A stretch of DNA of 39,505 nt, taken from the IMG/VR virus record IMGVR_UViG_3300013094_000123, positions 1 to 39,505 of that record. The stretch is one strand, 5' to 3'. This document shows, piece after piece, positions 34,912-39,505 of this stretch. The DNA comes from a virus. Positions within the stretch are counted from its first letter, which is position 1; each line of letters starts with the position of its first letter. A model generated the notes under the pieces. That model saw nothing but the letters and a program-made list of their open reading frames with translations. It did not search any database and had not been told where the DNA came from. A program made the position numbers and the translations under genes.

Positions 34912-35928
34912 ATGACACCATTATTTAAAAAAGTAGCAGTATTTACAGATTTGCATGTAGGTTTAAAAAGTAACTCAACTGTACATTTAAAAGACTGTGA
35001 AGAATTTGTAGACTGGTTTATACAAGAGGCTAAAAAAGCTAATTGTGAAACTTGTATTTTTATGGGAGACTGGAGCCATAACAGAAATAACCTTAATCTG
35101 TTTACTCTTAACACATCTATCAAATTACTCGAAAAACTAGGTGCCGCGTTTGAACAATTCTTTTGGTTCCCTGGTAATCACGATTTGTTCTACAAAGACA
35201 AACGAGACGTCCATAGCAGTGCTTTTGGTCGTCATATTCCCGGAGTTACCGTGGTAGAAGGAATTACAACATTAGGCGATGTTACACTAGTCCCTTGGTT
35301 AGTCGGCGACGAGTGGCGTTCGATGAAAGATATTAAATCCAAATATGTGTTTGGACATTTTGAACTACCGCACTTTTTTATGAATGCTATGGTACAAATG
35401 CCAGATCATGGAGAACTCAAAGCTGATGTGTTTAACGGTCCTGATTATGTATTCAGCGGCCACTTCCACAAACGTCAACAAAAAGATCATATCATTTATA
35501 TCGGCAATGCGTTTCCGCACAATTATGCTGACAATTGGGACGACGAGCGTGGTATGATGATATTGGAATGGGGAGGCAAACCAGAATTTATAGATTGGCC
35601 TGATTGCCCTAAGTATCGTACAATCAAGTTAAGCGAACTCATTGATCGCAAAGATGAAATTATGAAATCTAAAATGCACCTTAGAGTACATTTAGATATT
35701 GATATCAGTTATGAAGAAGCCAACTATGTCAAAGAAACATTTGTCAAAGATTTTGATATTAGAGATATTGGACTTATTCAAGACAAAGTAAATGTTGAAG
35801 GTACTATAGATGACAATCCAGATCAACAATTTGAATCTGTAGATCATATTGTTACTGATCAATTAGTTAACATTGATTCAGAACAATTTGATAAGAATGT
35901 ATTATTAGAAATATATAGGAATATTTAA
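34912..35928 (+). CDS. 47: recombination endonuclease subunit gp47 (Mre11/SbcD-like)
   Basis: This 338-aa metallophosphoesterase is the nuclease half of the gp46/gp47 complex (Rad50/Mre11 type), which resects DNA ends for recombination-dependent replication and host DNA breakdown. Metal-binding motifs are in place: TDLHVG (D13, H15), GDWSHNR (D53, H56), GNHD (N89, H90, D91), a GHFELPH histidine and SGHFHKRQ. The length matches T4 gp47 (339 aa). The C-terminal capping domain (from about 240) ends with a helix expected to bind gp46. No strong ribosome binding site is visible, and a stable hairpin precedes the start. It is followed after 1 nt by a glycosyltransferase gene and then by gp46. Confidence 0.94.
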   Translation: MTPLFKKVAVFTDLHVGLKSNSTVHLKDCEEFVDWFIQEAKKANCETCIFMGDWSHNRNNLNLFTLNTSIKLLEKLGAAFEQFFWFPGNHDLFYKDKRDVHSSAFGRHIPGVTVVEGITTLGDVTLVPWLVGDEWRSMKDIKSKYVFGHFELPHFFMNAMVQMPDHGELKADVFNGPDYVFSGHFHKRQQKDHIIYIGNAFPHNYADNWDDERGMMILEWGGKPEFIDWPDCPKYRTIKLSELIDRKDEIMKSKMHLRVHLDIDISYEEANYVKETFVKDFDIRDIGLIQDKVNVEGTIDDNPDQQFESVDHIVTDQLVNIDSEQFDKNVLLEIYRNI

Positions 35929-35929
35929 A

Positions 35930-36766
35930 ATGACTATTGTAGTAGACAGTTTTATGTTTTTCAACGAGTTTGATGTGTTGGAAGGTCGATTGGAATATTT
36001 GTACAATCATGTAGATTATTTTGTACTAGTTGAATCAAATATTACACAAAGTGGACACACGAAACCGTTCCATTTTTTAAACAACATGCGAAGATATCAC
36101 AAGTACCTCGATAAGTTATTGTACTTTCCTTTTATCACAACTCGTGAAGCATTTCCATTTGACTCAAGACCTGCGCACGAACGGGATTACGATACTGGTC
36201 CTTGGCGACTAGAAAACGCACAACGCAACCATATTGGGGAAGCACTGAAACTATTTCCCGATGATGCCCTAATTATGATCAGCGATCTAGATGAAATTCC
36301 ACACCGAGATTGTATTAAAATCTGTCAAGGTAACTTCAGTGCTGACTGGCAAGCCTTTGCTATTGAACAAGATCATTTTGCTTATAATTTTAATCAAAAG
36401 CAGAAAATACCAATCCGTGGTACTACTATTAGTACTAACCGCTATGCTCAAGAACAAACTCCACAAGGGTTACGAAATATCAAATACGGATTTCCTGTGA
36501 TTCCACGCGGAGGATGGCATTTAACTTATTGGGGTACTGTGGAAGATATCCAATACAAGATTGAAACTTTTGCTCACCAAGAGCTAAATCAAGCCGAGTT
36601 CAAAGATCCCAATCATATTAGACAACAAATTCTTGCTGGACAAGACATGTTTAAAAGAGGATATCACGAGTATATGCCTGTAGACAGAAACGCAGAAATT
36701 CCCGAAGATATTCTAAGAATATTTGGCCCATTAGAAAAACGATTACTAGATAGCTTGAATGTTTAA
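35930..36766 (+). CDS. GT17-family glycosyltransferase
   Basis: The protein (278 aa) looks like glycosyltransferase family 17, whose animal member adds beta-1,4-GlcNAc to N-glycans and whose bacterial and phage members have unknown acceptors. Family features seen are the start VVDSFMFFNEFDVLEGRLEYLYNHVDYFVLVESN, then THSG-like QSGHTKP, the metal/nucleotide-sugar motif SDLDEIP (118-124), and the C-terminal GGWHLTYWGT block. No signal peptide or membrane anchor is present, so it should act in the cytoplasm. It is wedged between gp47 and gp46, with 1 nt before and an 8-nt overlap after, an unusual place for a sugar transferase. Acceptors could be phage DNA, a virion protein or host surface sugar precursors; nothing in the sequence decides. 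Confidence 0.85.
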   Translation: MTIVVDSFMFFNEFDVLEGRLEYLYNHVDYFVLVESNITQSGHTKPFHFLNNMRRYHKYLDKLLYFPFITTREAFPFDSRPAHERDYDTGPWRLENAQRNHIGEALKLFPDDALIMISDLDEIPHRDCIKICQGNFSADWQAFAIEQDHFAYNFNQKQKIPIRGTTISTNRYAQEQTPQGLRNIKYGFPVIPRGGWHLTYWGTVEDIQYKIETFAHQELNQAEFKDPNHIRQQILAGQDMFKRGYHEYMPVDRNAEIPEDILRIFGPLEKRLLDSLNV

Positions 36767-38543
36767 TATTAAAAATATAACCGTCCGCAACTTTATGAGC
36801 GTGGGTAATCAAACCCAGGCAGTAGATTTTGACCGAGAGCATCTTACACTTGTACTAGGTAGTAACTACGACCTTGGTGGCGATGACACTGGCTCAAGAA
36901 ACGGAACTGGCAAGACCACTATTATTAATGCCTTGAGCTATGCTTTGTATGGACAGGCATTAACTAACATACGAAAAGAAAACTTAATCAACAAAGTCAA
37001 TAACAAGGGCATGTTGGTCACTGTTGAGTTTGAAAAGAACAACGTTAAGTATCGTATTGAACGTGGTCGTAAACCCAATGTATTAAAACTATATGTCAAT
37101 GATCAAGAAATCAAAGACAGCCAAGAAGAAGACGACAGTCAAGGCGATAGTAGAGAAACACAAAAAGCCATTGAACAAATGCTGGAAATGTCGCATACTA
37201 TGTTCAAACATTTGGTAGCATTAAACACATACACTGAACCATTCTTGAGCATGAAGGCGGCAGACCAACGAGAAATAATTGAGCAATTACTAGGAATTAC
37301 ACTGCTCAGTGAAAAAGCCGAGAACCTCAAAGTACTGGTTAAAAGTACTAAAGATCTAATTCAAACTGAACAGTTTCGTATAGAAGGTGTTAAAACTGCC
37401 AACGAAAATGTACAAAAAAGCATAGACAGAATAAAATTAACTTGTGCCGCTTGGAACAACAAACGTGATACTGATATTGAAAATCTCGGTAAAGCAATAA
37501 TGAAATTAGAAAGCGTAGATATTGAAACAGAACTACAGCTACATCAATCATTAAAAGTCTGGGAGGAAAACAACTCCAAGATTATTAGTTTACAAAAACA
37601 AAAAGCCACACTTGAATCTGCTGTGATACAAGGTGATAAAACTCTTAATAGATATCTCCGAGAGTTAGAAAAATTAGAAGGCAAAACTTGTCCGGCATGT
37701 GAACAAGACCTACATGATCATAAACACGAAGAAATGACTTCTGCGGTTATTAATTCTGTAACGGATGCCACTGCGTATCTTACAAAAATCAAAGATGACT
37801 ATGATAAAATTGTCAACGAGTTGACCGCAATTGGCGAACAATCACATAGACCACAGACCTTTTATGATACAGAAGCTGCAGCACTAGGACATAAAAACAA
37901 TCTAGACAACTTAGAAAAACAACTGACCTCAAGAATAGAAGAAAAAAATCCACACGAAGAGCAAATTGAAGAACTACAGAACACAGCAATTCAGGAAATT
38001 TCGTGGGATACAATCAATGAACTTAGTAAATTACGTGACCATCAAGAATTTTTGTACAAATTGTTGACCAACAAAGATAGTTTTATTCGTAAAAAGATCA
38101 TTGATCAAAATCTAACACATTTAAATAAACGGTTAGCCTACTATATTGATAAACTAGGACTACCACACATTGTTGTATTCCAAAATGATCTTACTGTAGA
38201 GATCACACAGCTAGGACAAGATTTAGATTTTGACAATCTCAGTCGTGGCGAGCGCAACAGATTGATACTTGGGCTGTCTTGGGCATTCCGCGATGTTTGG
38301 GAAAGTTTATATCAACCCATCAATTTACTGTTTGTAGACGAGCTAGTAGATGCCGGAATGGACTCAGCCGGTGTTGAAAATGCGTTGGCTGTATTGAAAA
38401 AAATGGCCAGAGAACGAAATAAGAATATATACTTAATAAGTCACAAAGACGAGCTTGTAGGCCGTGTAAACAACGTACTACGAGTAATCAAAGAAAATGG
38501 ATTTACTAGCTATAGTAATGATTTAGACTATGTCAACACCTAA
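36759..38543 (+). CDS. 46: recombination endonuclease subunit gp46 (Rad50/SbcC-like)
   Basis: This 594-aa SMC-like ATPase partners gp47. Walker A is GSRNGTGKTT (45-54). Coiled-coil arms run from about 170 to 300 and 325 to 450. The zinc-hook CPAC (C311-P-A-C314) lies at the apex. The ABC signature is LSRGERNRL (from 494), followed by Walker B LLFVDELVDAG (about 522-532) and a final ISHKDEL switch region. The length is close to T4 gp46 (560 aa). The start ATG lies inside the end of the glycosyltransferase gene, so translation is coupled. It is a complete gene with all ATPase motifs intact. Confidence 0.95.
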   Translation: MFNIKNITVRNFMSVGNQTQAVDFDREHLTLVLGSNYDLGGDDTGSRNGTGKTTIINALSYALYGQALTNIRKENLINKVNNKGMLVTVEFEKNNVKYRIERGRKPNVLKLYVNDQEIKDSQEEDDSQGDSRETQKAIEQMLEMSHTMFKHLVALNTYTEPFLSMKAADQREIIEQLLGITLLSEKAENLKVLVKSTKDLIQTEQFRIEGVKTANENVQKSIDRIKLTCAAWNNKRDTDIENLGKAIMKLESVDIETELQLHQSLKVWEENNSKIISLQKQKATLESAVIQGDKTLNRYLRELEKLEGKTCPACEQDLHDHKHEEMTSAVINSVTDATAYLTKIKDDYDKIVNELTAIGEQSHRPQTFYDTEAAALGHKNNLDNLEKQLTSRIEEKNPHEEQIEELQNTAIQEISWDTINELSKLRDHQEFLYKLLTNKDSFIRKKIIDQNLTHLNKRLAYYIDKLGLPHIVVFQNDLTVEITQLGQDLDFDNLSRGERNRLILGLSWAFRDVWESLYQPINLLFVDELVDAGMDSAGVENALAVLKKMARERNKNIYLISHKDELVGRVNNVLRVIKENGFTSYSNDLDYVNT

Positions 38544-38805
38544 ACTAGACGAATATAAACGATTGTATTCTGAATTTATTGATATTGCTGTAGAATATCA
38601 TAATCGACACAACGATTATATAAAAAAAATAAGTAATGATGGGATGACTGATCTTAATCGGTCTATGAGAAAACTTAGGCGTCTAGCAGTAGATATTAAT
38701 AAAGCCATTCCAGAAGTTTATCGAGAACATAAAAATATCAAAGTCGACAACAGGAAAAAACCTGGATGGAGAACTAAAATTAACAAAGAGAACAATAATG
38801 AGTAA
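38530..38805 (+). CDS. small basic protein of unknown function
   Basis: The product is a 91-aa, mostly helical, basic protein. Helices are expected at 4-30 (LDEYKRLYSEFIDIAVEYHNRHNDYIKK) and 38-63 (DLNRSMRKLRRLAVDINKAI), followed by a Lys/Arg-rich tail. A DNA- or RNA-binding role is conceivable but no family was recognised. Its ATG is 14 nt inside the end of gp46, and its own stop lies 8 nt inside the next gene, so it belongs to the gp46 operon. I recall similar unknown genes near gp46 in other marine T4-like phages. Confidence 0.72.
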   Translation: MSTPKLDEYKRLYSEFIDIAVEYHNRHNDYIKKISNDGMTDLNRSMRKLRRLAVDINKAIPEVYREHKNIKVDNRKKPGWRTKINKENNNE

Positions 38806-38995
38806 CACAACAACAGACATCCAAACCGCATTTGAAACATTTTTAGCCGAAGATGCTAAATTTACCAGTGGCAACAGTGCTGCAGGAACACGCAGTCGCA
38901 AAGCTCTTGCTGATTTAGGCAAGTTGATCAAGACTCGTCGTAACGAAATTACTGCTGAGAAAAACGCTCGCAAGGAAGCCAAGGCTGCTAAGTGA
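38798..38995 (+). CDS. histone H1/Hc1-like small basic protein
   Basis: This 65-aa protein has a short N-terminal helix (TDIQTAFETFLAEDAKF), then NSAAGTRSRKALADLGKLIKTRRNEI and a Lys/Ala-rich end (EKNARKEAKAAK). The AAGTRSRKAL..LGKL pattern resembles Hc1/histone H1-like proteins of bacteria, which bind DNA without sequence preference. In a phage it could coat or compact DNA or act as an accessory to gp46/gp47 and replication proteins; this is inference. It overlaps the preceding gene by 8 nt, and only 3 nt separate it from the next start. Confidence 0.6.
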   Translation: MSNTTTDIQTAFETFLAEDAKFTSGNSAAGTRSRKALADLGKLIKTRRNEITAEKNARKEAKAAK

Positions 38996-38998
38996 GAA

Positions 38999-39427
38999 AT
39001 GTCTTGGACTTATCAAGGACAATTGATTACTGAACTACCTGAAGAGTGTGTTGGATTTGTTTATCTTATAACAAATCTAACCACTGGCAGAAAATATATA
39101 GGCAAAAAATTAGCAAAATTTAGTAAAACAACTTATAAGACTGTAAAATTAAAAAACGGCACCAAGAAAAAGAAAAAGATTAGAAGTAAAATTGACAGCG
39201 ACTGGATGGACTATTACGGTAGTAACGATCAGTTAAACAAAGATGTAGAACAATTAGGCAAAGATAATTTTAGCAGAGAGATACTTTACTACTGTGCTAG
39301 TAAAGCAGAATGTAGTTACATTGAGCTTAAAGAACAGATATTAAGAGGAGTTTTAGAATCAAATGAATATTACAACGGACACATACAAGTTCGTGTCCAT
39401 GGCTCACACATAATTAAAAAACCCTAG
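38999..39427 (+). CDS. GIY-YIG-like putative endonuclease
   Basis: The protein (142 aa) begins with the GIY-YIG-type pair of strands: GFVYLITN (19-26) and KYIGKK (32-37). A basic loop follows (KLKNGTKKKKKIRSK), then DSDWMDYYGSNDQL, a helix with a conserved-looking QLGKDNFSREILYYC, and the candidate catalytic glutamate in YIELKEQI. Small proteins of this type are widespread in T4-like phages, annotated as putative nucleases and distinct from the Seg homing enzymes. No DNA-binding tail domain is attached, so mobility is doubtful. Roles in DNA repair or host DNA degradation are possible. The start is supported by position, 3 nt after the upstream stop. Confidence 0.72.
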   Translation: MSWTYQGQLITELPEECVGFVYLITNLTTGRKYIGKKLAKFSKTTYKTVKLKNGTKKKKKIRSKIDSDWMDYYGSNDQLNKDVEQLGKDNFSREILYYCASKAECSYIELKEQILRGVLESNEYYNGHIQVRVHGSHIIKKP

Positions 39428-39505
39428 GCTCATCAGCGGTACATAAGCAAGCATCAGCCAATTTCGGATGCCCTAGACCTGGATCTCGGATCACAGGGAT
39501 GGAAA
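39428..39505. other. unassigned right end of window
   Basis: These 78 bases are visibly richer in G and C than the preceding genes. They remain open in the frame of the GIY-YIG gene after its TAG, but such a short open stretch is not significant. I looked for a tRNA (paired arms, T-loop motif) and found none. An ATG near 39498 after ACAGGG could start a gene that continues outside. Confidence 0.3.

Noticed and set aside
38999-39427. Homing endonuclease (mobile element)
   Set aside because: GIY-YIG-like motifs are present, but no DNA-binding tail, intron or disrupted neighbour gene is seen.
39428-39505. tRNA gene at the right edge
   Set aside because: A partial D-arm-like GCTCA...GCGGTA look is present, but no acceptor, anticodon or T-arm pairing can be drawn.

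Overview
The window is a segment of a T4-like contractile-tailed phage (myovirus) genome and not a cellular chromosome. It carries diagnostic T4-type genes in T4-type order: a leftward baseplate block (gp48/54-like, gp53, gp27-like hub, gp5, gp25, gp6, gp7-like) and a rightward block with the late sigma factor gp55 followed by the recombination nuclease gp47/gp46. AT-rich DNA, very tight packing (start/stop overlaps of 1-17 nt) and several small ORFs whose sequences resemble conserved unknowns of marine T4-like phages suggest a phage of aquatic bacterioplankton. The host cannot be named from the sequence.

Layout. (1) 1-8429, plus strand: a perfect sigma70 promoter, then queE, an unknown gene, an RNase H/FEN-type exonuclease, four small unknown genes, a MoxR-type AAA+ ATPase, a putative metallopeptidase/VWA protein, three more small genes and thymidylate synthase. 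The AAA+ and VWA genes each have their own perfect-consensus sigma70 promoter and are separated by a clear intrinsic terminator. (2) 8426-33816, minus strand: one long run of virion genes of about 25.4 kb, dominated by a 4104-residue protein next to gp6. It ends in two paralogous fibre-like proteins, one with a collagen-like shaft. Late-promoter-like octamers (CTAAATAT, TATAAATA and variants) lie at several gene starts. (3) 33817-33932: a 116-bp divergent control region with a late-type promoter facing left and a sigma70 promoter facing right into gp55. (4) 33933-39427, plus strand: gp55, gp47, a GT17 glycosyltransferase, gp46, two small genes (one histone H1/Hc1-like) and a GIY-YIG-like protein. 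The last 78 bases are unassigned.

How the genes fit together. Host sigma70 promoters are expected to drive the metabolic, replication and host-takeover genes (QueE, RNase H, AAA+/VWA, ThyA, gp46/47) and gp55. gp55 would then redirect host RNA polymerase to the late promoters that express the baseplate and fibre genes. One plus-strand gene (3102) has a late promoter placed at the left arm of a hairpin that would mask its ribosome binding site in read-through transcripts, the same logic as T4 genes e, soc and 49.

Most worth a second look: the MoxR/VWA pair with near-duplicate promoters; the hairpin/late-promoter switch at 3066-3102; a QueE whose third cluster cysteine appears displaced by an insertion; a gp5 spike with a C-terminal GH19 lysozyme domain; the giant gp7-position protein with an FG-GAP-like propeller; and a glycosyltransferase wedged between gp47 and gp46.
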